From NCBI GenBank assembly GCA_049511115.1, contig JBEKYH010000191.1:1-16246 (forward strand): a stretch of 16,246 nt of DNA. The letters are read 5' to 3'. The notes below the pieces were generated by a model. It made no database searches and was not told where the DNA came from. It saw only the letters and a list, made by a program, of their open reading frames with translations. This DNA comes from JBEKYH01 sp049511115 (GTDB lineage: Bacteria; Planctomycetota; Phycisphaerae; Tepidisphaerales; Tepidisphaeraceae). Both the position numbers and the translations under genes were made by a program. Positions 6,614-14,578 of the stretch are shown one piece after another. Numbering within the stretch: position 1 is the stretch's first letter; every line of letters starts with the position of its first letter.

Positions 6614-7645
6614 TCAAGCAGCGCAATCCAATAATTCTCGCCTGCCGCGCATGCTTATCTCGATCTGCTCAATTGTTTGCGCCCGGGGCAATCGCGCTGC
6701 CGCGACAGACCACCAGGCTGATGCCATGAGAAAATAATAGTAATTGCAGAATGCCTGCTTGTTGAAGGCGAAGAAGACAAGCAGGACGAGTGTCAATGCG
6801 GCGGCGAAGCCGGCCGGCGATCGCACACCGCGCCATAGCGATTCAGCGGAGGCGAAAATGATCGCCGCCAGCGCGACCCACATCGGGAGAATGAAGCCGC
6901 CTGTGAAGCGATAAATCCATGCCGAGTAGCTCAGGGCGTCGGGGCGGAACGACTGTAGGTAATGAGAGGTGACCAGGGAATGCACGAACGCCGACGGGTC
7001 CCAGAGGAAGAAGGGAAGATTAATGATCGCGAAAACCGCCGCGATTTTGAGAATGGCCTTGGGTAACTTTTCTTCGCGGTATTGGGGATCGATGAGGAGC
7101 GGCAGCACCGGCAGCGCGACAATGGCGTATTGCTTGGTGGCCAGGAAAAGCCCCAGGGCATAGGGCAATGCGGGCCGCCACCGGCAAGCGCAGAACATGA
7201 CCAGCGAGAAATTCAAAATGAGAAGCGGCTCGACCCATCCCATCGTGAGCATCCGGGGCCATTGCGGCGCGGTGAGCAGGGCAGCGGCGGCCAGGATGCC
7301 CAGCCGGTTGTTGCCGGCCAAGCCCATCAGCACCGCTGACAAGGCCAGCGCGGCCGCCAGCGCATAGCGAACATCTCCGGTCATCATGTACGACGGAATC
7401 ACCATTAGCAGGCTAAGCGGCGGATAGCCAAAGCCGTATTTGAGGTTGTTGTCGGCATCGACATTGCCGGGGGCGTAGAGCGGCGTGTTCGGCCCGTAGA
7501 TATTGGGATATTTGGCGGCGTATGGATTTACGCCATGCAGCAGGTAAGCGCTCCCCTTCTGCTGGGCCATCAGCACGTCGGTCCAGGTGTTGCTGGGACG
7601 ATGGATCGAGGTACAGGCGATTGCGAAGAAGGCAAATGACATCAT
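6614..7645 (-). CDS. GT-C-like multi-spanning membrane protein (DUF2029/GT87-like)
   Basis: Starting at the ATG at 7645, this is a 343-residue protein with many transmembrane helices. A short first helix (FAFFAIACTSI) is followed by a loop with an acidic residue (T22-D23), then 'HGVNPYAAKYP' (about 37-47) and 'YGFGYPPLSLL' (about 70-80). This D...G-x-NPY...YPPL pattern is typical of GT87/DUF2029 and related GT-C enzymes that use polyprenyl-phosphate sugars. The frame stays open to an ATG at 7783, but the 46 extra residues are polar and overlap a good hydrophobic segment in another frame, so I do not favour that start. The start overlaps the stop of the upstream frame as ATGA. The two frames may together be one gene broken by a frameshift. 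It interrupts the pilus locus on the opposite strand. The specific substrate is unknown. Confidence 0.7.
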   Translation of the reverse strand: MMSFAFFAIACTSIHRPSNTWTDVLMAQQKGSAYLLHGVNPYAAKYPNIYGPNTPLYAPGNVDADNNLKYGFGYPPLSLLMVIPSYMMTGDVRYALAAALALSAVLMGLAGNNRLGILAAAALLTAPQWPRMLTMGWVEPLLILNFSLVMFCACRWRPALPYALGLFLATKQYAIVALPVLPLLIDPQYREEKLPKAILKIAAVFAIINLPFFLWDPSAFVHSLVTSHYLQSFRPDALSYSAWIYRFTGGFILPMWVALAAIIFASAESLWRGVRSPAGFAAALTLVLLVFFAFNKQAFCNYYYFLMASAWWSVAAARLPRAQTIEQIEISMRGRRELLDCAA

Positions 7646-7944
7646 GACGAGCCACGCGGCGCTATGCCGGGAGCGGCCAAAGCCGTGCGGAGGAGTCCAA
7701 TAATCAGACCGATGACGGCGGCCATTCGGCGCGGGGAGAGATTCAGCTTTCGTAACGACGGCAGGAGGATCGCCGCGGCGCACGAGGCGATGGCGAGGCT
7801 GAGGACGCAGACCGCGAATCGGATGTGGTCATATAAATCAACATTGTTGGCCAGGGTAATCGCCAGGGCGCAGAGAATCATCGCTGTTGCGCAAGCCCCA
7901 CAATCACGGCGTTGGGGTCGGGGCGGGTTACCCGTGGCTTCCAT
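7642..7944 (-). CDS. Small membrane protein or N-terminal part of the split GT-C-like gene
   Basis: From the ATG at 7944 this is a 100-residue protein with about three hydrophobic segments: ATAMILCALAITLAN, IRFAVCVLSLAIASCAAAIL and AAVIGLIIGLLRTALAA. Its last residues (after about 90) lose hydrophobic character and it stops in TGA overlapping the next start as ATGA (7645-7642). Two readings are possible: a separate small membrane protein translationally coupled to the next gene, or the amino-terminal helices of one GT-C-like protein disrupted by an indel near 7645-7690. The frame is open to an ATG at 8085, but the extra 47 residues are Arg/His-rich and look non-coding. The ribosome-binding site for 7944 is weak (AAAAGG). 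Confidence 0.5.
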   Translation of the reverse strand: MEATGNPPRPQRRDCGACATAMILCALAITLANNVDLYDHIRFAVCVLSLAIASCAAAILLPSLRKLNLSPRRMAAVIGLIIGLLRTALAAPGIAPRGSS

Positions 7945-8259
7945 GAATGCCTTTTCGACGGAAATGTCCCGATGCCGAAGGGAAACTCGATGAACGTGCT
8001 CGTACAGGCGCACGGCATATGAAATCCAATGGAACCGGGTTAGCAGCCTGTGGCAGAAGTCACGTCCGGTATTCCCTCGATTCATATCACTGCCGCGATG
8101 GCTGCCGTCGGCGGTTAACGATCACCTTTTACATAACAACCGGAAAATCCGGCACGACCATCCTAAATCGCCGCGCTGCAACGGCCGACTAAAGAGCCAG
8201 CGGGACTATCGGCCGCGTGGACGCAGCGCCTTTCCCGACGAAGAACCGATGGAGCCGGT
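7945..8259. other. Divergent intergenic region before cpaB
   Basis: About 315 bases separate the chosen minus-strand start (7944) from cpaB, and must contain promoters for both directions. I see an AT-richer patch near 8120-8150 and a 4-bp CCGG/CCGG stem (about 8140-8153), but no convincing promoter or riboswitch. GGAG (8251-8254) serves cpaB. Confidence 0.4.
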
Positions 8260-9180
8260 ATGAACACCAAACGAATCATTCCCCTGGTGGTCGCCTTGAT
8301 TCTGGGACTTATCTCCGCGCGGATGGTAGTGCGGATCATCCAGACCAAGAGCGTGGCCCAGGCCGGCGCCGGCCCCAAGCTGGTGAAGGTCGTCGTCGCC
8401 GCGCGCGACCTGCCCGCGGGCGAAGATCTGACCAGCGACGACGTGGCCACCGGCCAGATCGTCGCCGATTCCGCGCCGGGCGCGACGTTCGCCGACCCGG
8501 CTGAACTTGTCGGCCGCGTCCCCGCGGCGCCGCTGGTCAAGGGCCAGGCGATATTGGAATCGCTGCTGGCTCCCAAGGGCAGCGGATCGGGCCTGCAAGC
8601 GCTCATCCCCAGCGGGATGCGCGCCGTCACCATCGAAGTCAATGAATTCAGTGGCGTTGCAGGTTATGTAACGCCCGGTTGCCGCGTGGATATCATCCAG
8701 CCCCTGCACGACAACGTCTCCAATGAGTCGGTGGACCGCAGCATTGTTCAGGATGTGGTGGTAACCGCCGTGGGAACACGCCCCCTCGTGGGCCAGGACC
8801 CCCAGGCCGGCCACAGCGTTACGCTGCTGGTTACGCCGCGGCAGGCGCAACTGATCGACCTGGCATCGTCCGACGGCCGTCCGCGTTTGCTTTTGCGGAA
8901 TGCCCGTGACGTTGGGACCGAAGCCCCGCCTCCGGTGGCGCTGTCCGACCTGATGGGCAGTCACTTTGTCAGAACAACGTATCCGACCGGAGGTCAACCG
9001 GCGGTGGTTCAGAATCAGAGCGTCGATCCGTTCGCGCCGACCACGCGCCCGGCGATAGCGTCGGCGCCGCATTGGAGCGTCCGCGTGGTAACCGCCGGCG
9101 CACCGGCGATTGTGAATCTAAACCTTCCCCATGCAACGGAGCCTTCAACCGTCACGGACATCAACGAAGGCGGCCAATGA
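8260..9180 (+). CDS. cpaB: Flp pilus assembly protein CpaB/RcpC
   Basis: This is a 306-residue periplasmic protein anchored by an N-terminal helix (residues 7-25, IPLVVALILGLISARMVV). Residues about 42-110 form an SAF domain, with the typical 'VVVAARDLPAGEDLTSDDV' start (44-62) and 'GRVPAAPLVKGQAI' (85-98). An RcpC-like domain follows: 'IPSGMRAVTIEVNE' (116-129), 'VAGYVTPGCRVDII' (133-146) and 'HSVTLLVTPRQAQLI' (185-199). The C-terminal 80 residues are polar and Pro/Thr-rich. In Tad systems this protein works with the CpaC secretin in the periplasm. GGAG (8251-8254) is placed 5 bases before the ATG. The stop codon overlaps the start of a 29-codon ORF (ATGA). It is the first gene of the second, longer part of the pilus operon. 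Confidence 0.92.
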   Translation: MNTKRIIPLVVALILGLISARMVVRIIQTKSVAQAGAGPKLVKVVVAARDLPAGEDLTSDDVATGQIVADSAPGATFADPAELVGRVPAAPLVKGQAILESLLAPKGSGSGLQALIPSGMRAVTIEVNEFSGVAGYVTPGCRVDIIQPLHDNVSNESVDRSIVQDVVVTAVGTRPLVGQDPQAGHSVTLLVTPRQAQLIDLASSDGRPRLLLRNARDVGTEAPPPVALSDLMGSHFVRTTYPTGGQPAVVQNQSVDPFAPTTRPAIASAPHWSVRVVTAGAPAIVNLNLPHATEPSTVTDINEGGQ

Positions 9181-9266
9181 GGGAAGATGAACGAAGCCGC
9201 CGGCCGACGGAAAGCATCTTTCCCTCGCCCGGCCCGCGACGCGCGGCGTCGCAGACAGGTGGGTAA
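9177..9266 (+). CDS. Possible 29-codon linking ORF between cpaB and cpaC
   Basis: An ATG at 9177 overlaps the cpaB stop codon as ATGA. The frame runs for 29 codons (starting MREDERSRRPTESIF) to a TAA at 9264-9266, directly followed by the cpaC ATG at 9267. The peptide is Arg/Pro/Ser-rich, has no helix or signal peptide, and resembles no family I know. The exact fit between two stop/start junctions suggests a role in translational coupling rather than a working protein. It could equally be chance in an 86-bp spacer. Confidence 0.3.
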   Translation: MREDERSRRPTESIFPSPGPRRAASQTGG

Positions 9267-10919
9267 ATGGCAGCGATGAGCAAAACTTTCCGATTGGCGC
9301 GGCCGAGATTAGTTCTCGCGCTGGCCGCGGCGCTGATTCTCGCCGCCGCTGACGCGCTGGCCGCCGAGGCGCCCCGCGCCGCTATCGCCGCCGACGCGCC
9401 CGGCCCGGCCGAAGAAATCGCCGCTAATCAGGCGATTTCGCTTGGCATCTCCACCACACAGCCCAGCACGGATGCCGCACCCGCGGTAGGGGGGCTCCTC
9501 GATTCGCCGGTGGTCACTGACGGCCTGGACCCCGACGGCAAACTGCGGCTCTCGATCAACCACAGCCGGACGCTTGTGACCGCGGCCCGGCTTCGCAACG
9601 CCGATCATGACGGCGCCGCGGTCACGGCTGGCTCCGCCGACGTTATCACTGTTGATCCCATGAGTCCCAATTCGATCCTCATTACCGCCAAAAAAGCCGG
9701 CTCGACCAATATCGTTCTCGAAGACGAACTGGGCCGGCGACAAGCCATTGATGTTATCGTGGATTCCGACCTGGGCGCGCTCAAGGCCCAGCTCATCGAA
9801 CTGAATCCACAGGCCACCATCGACGTGAGCGACGACAACGGCTCGATGGTCCTCAGCGGCCACGTGCCGTCACTCAAGGTCGCCGACGAAGCCACCCAAA
9901 TCGCCGGCGCCTGGGCGGGGGCCGGTAAAGTCGTCAATCTCCTGGAAATCTCCGGGGGCCAGCAGGTGATGCTGCAAGTGAAATTCGCGGAAGTCTCCAA
10001 GAGCGTGCAGACGCAGCTTGGCGTCAATTTCGGCTACAGCGATGGGGAGACGTACTTCGGCAACAATATCGGCCAGGTGAATCCGTTCGTCCTGTCCGGC
10101 TCTAACCTCCAGGCCAGCGCCCTGAGCGCCGTCAGTCCCGGAGCGGCCGTGCAGTTCTTTGGCAACGCCAATTTCGGACGCTCCGCCATGGCTTACTTCA
10201 TCAACTGCCTGCGCACCAACCAGCTCATGCGAACGCTGGCCGAGCCGAACCTCACCACGGTCAGCGGCGAGCAAGCCAGCTTCCAGGTGGGCGGTGAGAT
10301 TCCCATCCCTGTTCCTCAACAGGGCGGCGGCGGCGGAACTTCAGGTTCGGTCGTGACCATCCAATATGAGAACTACGGCGTGATTCTCCATTTCACGCCG
10401 GTGGTTCTCGGCGACGGCCGCATCCGCCTGAAAATCGATCCCGAAGTGAGCGACCTCGATTATGCCCATGGCGTAACCATCGGGGGGTTTGCCATCCCCG
10501 GCTTTACTACACGCACGGTTGATACCACGGTGGAACTTGCCGACGGGCAGACCTTCACCATCGCCGGTCTGCTCAATGATCAGGTTACCAGCACGGCCAA
10601 CACCACACCGCTGCTGGGAGATTTGCCGGTGCTCGGCTCGCTTTTCCGGTCTGTCGAATACCAGCGCAACCAGACCGAATTGGTCGTGATGGTGACGCCG
10701 CGGCTGGTGGAAGCGATTAATCCCAGCCAGGTGACCGCCGGTCCGGGAGAACATTGGCGGTATCCGACCGAAGCCGATCTTTTTCTGGCCCGTGATCTGG
10801 GCGGAGAGGCCGAGCCGGCGCCTGCCGCCGCCGCCGCACAAGCGTCCGGACCCCCTCCGCAGTTTAGAGGGCAATACGGCTTTGCACCGACGCCAAATAC
10901 TTTTGCAGGGGAGCCCTGA
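9267..10919 (+). CDS. cpaC: Tad pilus secretin CpaC/RcpA
   Basis: This 550-residue protein forms the outer-membrane channel for the pilus. It has a signal peptide (residues 1 to about 33, core LVLALAAALILAAADALA). A Pro/Ala/Thr-rich linker leads to a pilus/secretin N-domain (about 92-166, ending 'GRRQAIDVIVDS') and a BON-like domain (about 170-228, 'VLSGHVPSLKVADEA'). 'GQQVMLQVKFAEVSKS' (231-246) opens the secretin core. 'LAEPNLTTVSGEQASFQVGG' (324-343), a Gly5 linker at 353-357 and 'TPLLGDLPVLGSLF' (447-460) are classic secretin signatures, and the core ends at 'VVMVTPRLVEAI' (473-484). A variable Ala/Pro-rich tail follows. Met1 (9267) and Met4 (9276) are both possible starts; AGGTGGG (9257-9263) is better spaced for the second. 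The gene is followed after 3 bp by cpaE. Confidence 0.93.
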   Translation: MAAMSKTFRLARPRLVLALAAALILAAADALAAEAPRAAIAADAPGPAEEIAANQAISLGISTTQPSTDAAPAVGGLLDSPVVTDGLDPDGKLRLSINHSRTLVTAARLRNADHDGAAVTAGSADVITVDPMSPNSILITAKKAGSTNIVLEDELGRRQAIDVIVDSDLGALKAQLIELNPQATIDVSDDNGSMVLSGHVPSLKVADEATQIAGAWAGAGKVVNLLEISGGQQVMLQVKFAEVSKSVQTQLGVNFGYSDGETYFGNNIGQVNPFVLSGSNLQASALSAVSPGAAVQFFGNANFGRSAMAYFINCLRTNQLMRTLAEPNLTTVSGEQASFQVGGEIPIPVPQQGGGGGTSGSVVTIQYENYGVILHFTPVVLGDGRIRLKIDPEVSDLDYAHGVTIGGFAIPGFTTRTVDTTVELADGQTFTIAGLLNDQVTSTANTTPLLGDLPVLGSLFRSVEYQRNQTELVVMVTPRLVEAINPSQVTAGPGEHWRYPTEADLFLARDLGGEAEPAPAAAAAQASGPPPQFRGQYGFAPTPNTFAGEP

Positions 10920-10922
10920 GAA

Positions 10923-12062
10923 ATGTATCTGCAATTGAACTGCGCAATTGTCGATGCCGATCCGGCTAACCGCCAGGAGATGGCGACCTTTCTGTCGCAC
11001 AACGGCGTGCAGACGACGGCCCAGTATGCCGATGTCGGACCACTGATGGCGCTGCTGAGCCGGCCTGATCCGCCGCTGCTGGTGGTCATCAATCTCGACC
11101 CGCATCCGCAGGAAATGCTGGCGCGCATGTCCTCGCTGCCGCGCCAATATCCGCAGACTCACTTTTACCTCATGAGCCAGGTGCTCGACCCGCAGTTGCT
11201 CATGGAGGCGATGCACCTGGGCGTGCGGGAGTTCATTCCGCTGCCCATCGCCCAGGACAAATTCACCGCGGCCATTGAGCGCTCGGCTCGCGCCGCCGGC
11301 ATGGGCAAGCGGGCCCGCGTGATCCACGTTGTCCCGACCATTGGAGGGTGCGGATCGACCACGGTGGCCTGCAACATCGCCGCGTCGCTGGCCCAGAAAT
11401 CCAAGACCGTATTAATCGACCTGGACCTCATTCGCGGCGGCGTGGCCGGTTACTTTGACATGCGGCCGCGTTACACCATCGCCGACGTGATGGACGCGGC
11501 GGAAAAAGCCGACCGCACATTGCTCAACAGCGCCCTGACGATTCACCAGACCAGCGGCCTGTCGGTCCTGAGCCGGCCTGACCTGCCGGAAGATACGCAG
11601 CGCATCAGCGCGGCCGGCATCAACCGCTTGCTGGCCATGCTGACGCGCATGTTCGATTTCGTGGTGATCGACAGCATGATGAGCGTCGATCCGATCTACT
11701 CCGCCGCCATTTCCGCGGCCGACATCAACCTGATCGTCATGCAACTGAACATTCCCAGCGCCAAGAACGCCGAGCGTTTTGTCGGCGCCCTGCGCCGGCA
11801 GGGGACCGAAGCGAGCAAACTGCGCATTGTGGTCAACCGCTTCATCAGAAAAGGCAGCGACATCGAGCCGGAAGAAGTGGAAAAGGCGATGGGATTGAAG
11901 ATCAGTTGGCTCATTCCCAACGACTTCAAGAATGCGATTGCCGCCATCAATTTTGGCGAGCCGGTCGTGCTGCGGGCTCCCAAGAGCGATATCGCCGCCA
12001 GTCTGGTCGGCCTGGCCGCTTCGGTCTCCAACCTGGCCGAGAATTCCGGCGTGGCCGCTTAG
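10923..12062 (+). CDS. cpaE: Tad pilus localisation ATPase-like protein CpaE/TadZ
   Basis: This is a 379-residue cytoplasmic protein of the ParA/MinD superfamily. Residues 1-120 are an atypical receiver domain: the acidic pocket (D11, D13) is present, but the usual phospho-acceptor position appears to be Asn57 in 'LVVINLDP', so phosphorylation is unlikely. The P-loop is degenerate: 'PTIGGCGSTT' (138-147) has Ile140 where ParA proteins have the signature Lys and Ser145 where the catalytic Lys would be. 'VLIDLDL' (163-169) and 'FVVID' (246-250) keep the other nucleotide-site acidic residues. CpaE/TadZ proteins help place the pilus machine in the cell, and a lysine-poor P-loop is known in this branch. 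The ribosome-binding site AGGGGAG (10907-10913) lies within the end of cpaC, consistent with coupled translation. Confidence 0.9.
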   Translation: MYLQLNCAIVDADPANRQEMATFLSHNGVQTTAQYADVGPLMALLSRPDPPLLVVINLDPHPQEMLARMSSLPRQYPQTHFYLMSQVLDPQLLMEAMHLGVREFIPLPIAQDKFTAAIERSARAAGMGKRARVIHVVPTIGGCGSTTVACNIAASLAQKSKTVLIDLDLIRGGVAGYFDMRPRYTIADVMDAAEKADRTLLNSALTIHQTSGLSVLSRPDLPEDTQRISAAGINRLLAMLTRMFDFVVIDSMMSVDPIYSAAISAADINLIVMQLNIPSAKNAERFVGALRRQGTEASKLRIVVNRFIRKGSDIEPEEVEKAMGLKISWLIPNDFKNAIAAINFGEPVVLRAPKSDIAASLVGLAASVSNLAENSGVAA

Positions 12063-12103
12063 GACGATGAGCTCTTCACACGATTGAAAGGTCGAGGATT
12101 CGC

Positions 12104-13561
12104 ATGGGATTATTTGCCCGAAATTCGCCTGCCACCGCGGTGGCTGAGCCTCCGCGTTCGGAATCGGCCAAACCGGCGGTTGCGCCGGCCGCCGCGGAGC
12201 CTGCCCGGATCGCGCCGGCACCGCCGCCCATTCAATTCCCGCCGCCGCCGATCGTGCTGCCCATGCCGCACGCGCCCGAGCGGGCCAGCGAATTTGATGA
12301 GCTGAAAGTCCGCATCCATCAAAAGCTTGTCGAGCGTCTGGATGTGCAGAACCTCCGCTCCATCCCCGCCGACACGGTACGCAGCGAAGTGCGCATTTTG
12401 GTGCGCGAATTGTGCCAGTCGGAAAAGGGCCTGCTGAGCAACACCGAGCAGGAACGCCTCATGGATGAGGTGATGGACGAGACCTTTGGCCTTGGCCCGC
12501 TGGAGATATTGCTGAAAGACCCGACCATCAGCGACATCCTGGTGAATCGCTTTGACCGCATTTACGTTGAGCGCCGCGGCCGCCTCGAACCCGTCGAGAC
12601 GCGCTTCCGCGACAACGAACATCTCCGCCAGATCATTGACCGCATTGTCGGCATGGTCGGCCGGCGCGTGGATGAGACCAGCCCGATGGTGGACGCGCGC
12701 CTCGCCGACGGCAGCCGCGTGAATGCGATCATTCCGCCGCTTTCGCTGGACGGTCCGGCCATGAGCATCCGCCGTTTTGGCGCCAAGCCGCTGCAGTTTG
12801 AAGACCTCCTTCGTTATGGCGCGTTCCCGCGCGCGGTGATGGATTTCCTGTGCGCCGCCGTGCAGGCGCGTTGCAATATTCTCATCAGCGGCGGCACCGG
12901 CAGCGGAAAGACGACGCTATTGAATTGCCTCTCGCGCTACATCTCCTCGGATGAGCGCGTCATCACCATCGAAGACGCCGCGGAATTGCAGCTTCAGCAA
13001 CCGCATGTCGTGCGCCTGGAGACCCGGCCGGCGAGCATTGAGGGCAAGGGCGAAATCACCCAGCGCGACTTGGTGAAGAACTGCCTGCGCATGCGTCCCG
13101 ATCGCATCATCATCGGCGAGTGCCGCAGCGCCGAGGCGCTGGACATGCTCCAGGCCATGAACACCGGCCATGAGGGCTCGATGACGACGGTTCACGCCAA
13201 TACCACGCGCGACGCCTTGGCTCGCCTGGAGGTCATGATCTGCATGGCCGGCTATGACATTCCCATGCGCGCCCTACGGCATCAGATTGCCAGCGCCATC
13301 CAACTGATTGTGCAGGCGCAGCGCCTGCCGGGCGGAAAACGAAAGGTGACGCGCGTGAGTGAAATCGTCGGCATGGAGGGCGAAAACCTCCTGCTGCACG
13401 ACATCTTTTCCTTCGAGCAAAGCGGCGTGGACGAAAACGGCGCCGCCGCCGGTACGTTCCTCTGCCACGGGCTGCGGCCCAAGTGTGCCGAGCGAATTGA
13501 AGCGCGCGGCATACGCCTTCCGGGGGACATGTTCGCCCGCCGGAACATCCCCATTACCTGA
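12104..13561 (+). CDS. cpaF: Tad pilus assembly ATPase CpaF/TadA
   Basis: This is a 485-residue cytoplasmic secretion ATPase (type II/IV family) that drives Flp pilus assembly. Residues 1-60 are Ala/Pro-rich and probably disordered. An N-terminal helical domain (about 63-145) includes 'DEVMDETFGLGPLEILL' (121-137). The motor core has Walker A GGTGSGKTT (263-271), an Asp box in 'VITIEDAAEL' (286-295), Walker B in 'RPDRIIIGECRS' (331-342) and a His box 'GHEGSMTTVHAN' (355-366). All catalytic motifs look intact. The C-terminus ('RPKCAERIEARGI') is standard for the family. GAGG (12094-12097) lies 6 bases before the ATG, and the gap from cpaE is 41 bp. It is the energy source for the TadB/TadC platform encoded directly downstream. 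Confidence 0.96.
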   Translation: MGLFARNSPATAVAEPPRSESAKPAVAPAAAEPARIAPAPPPIQFPPPPIVLPMPHAPERASEFDELKVRIHQKLVERLDVQNLRSIPADTVRSEVRILVRELCQSEKGLLSNTEQERLMDEVMDETFGLGPLEILLKDPTISDILVNRFDRIYVERRGRLEPVETRFRDNEHLRQIIDRIVGMVGRRVDETSPMVDARLADGSRVNAIIPPLSLDGPAMSIRRFGAKPLQFEDLLRYGAFPRAVMDFLCAAVQARCNILISGGTGSGKTTLLNCLSRYISSDERVITIEDAAELQLQQPHVVRLETRPASIEGKGEITQRDLVKNCLRMRPDRIIIGECRSAEALDMLQAMNTGHEGSMTTVHANTTRDALARLEVMICMAGYDIPMRALRHQIASAIQLIVQAQRLPGGKRKVTRVSEIVGMEGENLLLHDIFSFEQSGVDENGAAAGTFLCHGLRPKCAERIEARGIRLPGDMFARRNIPIT

Positions 13562-13583
13562 CGTTTTGACCGGACTTTTCGCC

Positions 13584-14543
13584 ATGGACGAAACACTCCT
13601 GACCGTGCTTCTGGCCGCGACAAGCGTGGGGCTGCTTGTCTGGGGTCTCGGTGCCGCCGTCGAGGACGCCGTCACCAGCGAAAAGAAAAAGCTTCAGCAG
13701 CGCCTGTCCAGCGAAAATCAGGTTGTCGCCGAGCCGGCGTTCGCCAAGGCGATCCGCCGGCGCGTCGAACTGGGCGGCATGTCGGGTCTTCTCCTCCGCT
13801 TGCCGGGTCTGGCCGGCGTGCATCACGCCCTTGAGCAGACCTGGCCCGCCGTCTCGCTGGCTCGATTTTTGTCTGTCGCCGGCGGAATGGCACTTGGCGG
13901 GTTCGTCCTGTCGGGGGCATTTTTCGGCTCTCTGCTTCTCGCGGTCGTCGGCGCTTCATTCGGCGGCGTCCCGTTCCTGATCCTCTCCAACCGCCGCGAG
14001 CGCCGGCAGCGCCAGCTCGCCGAGCAATTGCCCGAAACGCTTGATTTTCTCGGCCGAATCCTCCGCGCCGGGCACAGCCTTACCACCGGCCTGCAAATGG
14101 TCGGCGAGGAATTGCCTGATCCGCTCGCCGATGAATTCCGCCGCGCCTACAGCGCCCACAGCCTGGGCCGCACGCTCGACGACGCCCTGAAGGAAGCCTC
14201 CCTTCGCGTCGGTTCGACGGACTTCGGCTTTTTTGTCACCGCGGTTCTCATCCAGCGCCAGACCGGCGGCGATCTATCGGAGGTTCTCGACAACATCAGC
14301 GAGATGATCCGCGGCCGCCTGCGTTTGCAGCAGCATGTAAAGGCCAAGACCGCCGAGGGCCGATTTACCGGCTACATCCTGGCCGCCTTTCCCGCGGCGA
14401 TGTTCATCCTGACTTATTCGCTTAATCCGACTTATGCGTCGGTTCTGCTGCATGGCACCGGCCTGTATCTCCTCATTACCGCTGGGGCGATGAGCCTGAT
14501 TGGATTGCTGCTGATTCGCAGGATTACGGCGGTGAAAGTGTGA
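13584..14543 (+). CDS. tadB: Tad pilus inner-membrane platform protein TadB
   Basis: This 319-residue inner-membrane protein has a first helix at about 4-24, a polar basic stretch with an EKKK cluster (33-36), two helices (about 94-136), the conserved T2SSF cytoplasmic domain (about 148-255), and C-terminal helices (about 262-280 and 290-312). The domain shows 'QLPETLDFLGRILRAGHSL' (148-166), 'LGRTLDDALKEA' (194-205) and 'QTGGDLSEVLDNIS' (226-239). TadB pairs with TadC to form the platform on which CpaF acts. I place the start at the ATG at 13584, 22 bp after cpaF, because upstream residues in this frame are antisense-like shadow of cpaF. No strong ribosome-binding site is visible, and an in-frame TTG at 13566 is an alternative. 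An octamer repeat begins at its stop codon. Confidence 0.92.
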   Translation: MDETLLTVLLAATSVGLLVWGLGAAVEDAVTSEKKKLQQRLSSENQVVAEPAFAKAIRRRVELGGMSGLLLRLPGLAGVHHALEQTWPAVSLARFLSVAGGMALGGFVLSGAFFGSLLLAVVGASFGGVPFLILSNRRERRQRQLAEQLPETLDFLGRILRAGHSLTTGLQMVGEELPDPLADEFRRAYSAHSLGRTLDDALKEASLRVGSTDFGFFVTAVLIQRQTGGDLSEVLDNISEMIRGRLRLQQHVKAKTAEGRFTGYILAAFPAAMFILTYSLNPTYASVLLHGTGLYLLITAGAMSLIGLLLIRRITAVKV

Positions 14544-14561
14544 AGGTGTGAAGGTGTGAAT
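14538..14561 (+). repeat. Octamer tandem repeat across the tadB stop codon
   Basis: GTGTGAAG occurs twice in a row (14538-14545, 14546-14553) and a third time with one change (GTGTGAAT, 14554-14561). The tadB stop codon TGA (14541-14543) lies in the first unit. The run fills most of the 35-bp tadB-tadC spacer. Confidence 0.8.
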
Positions 14562-14578
14562 GTTTCCAGAGCGTAATT

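Noticed and set aside
7646..7783. N-terminal extension of the GT-C-like gene to the ATG at 7783
   Set aside because: The extension is polar and Arg/Pro-rich, while the other frame of the same DNA encodes a clean hydrophobic helix.
12084..12305. 73-codon plus-strand frame overlapping the cpaF start
   Set aside because: It is Arg/Pro-rich and lies in another frame over the well-supported cpaF N-terminus.
13359..13583. In-frame upstream extension of tadB into cpaF
   Set aside because: The residues are a frame-shifted shadow of the cpaF 3' end; the ATG at 13584 starts a normal TadB N-terminal helix.
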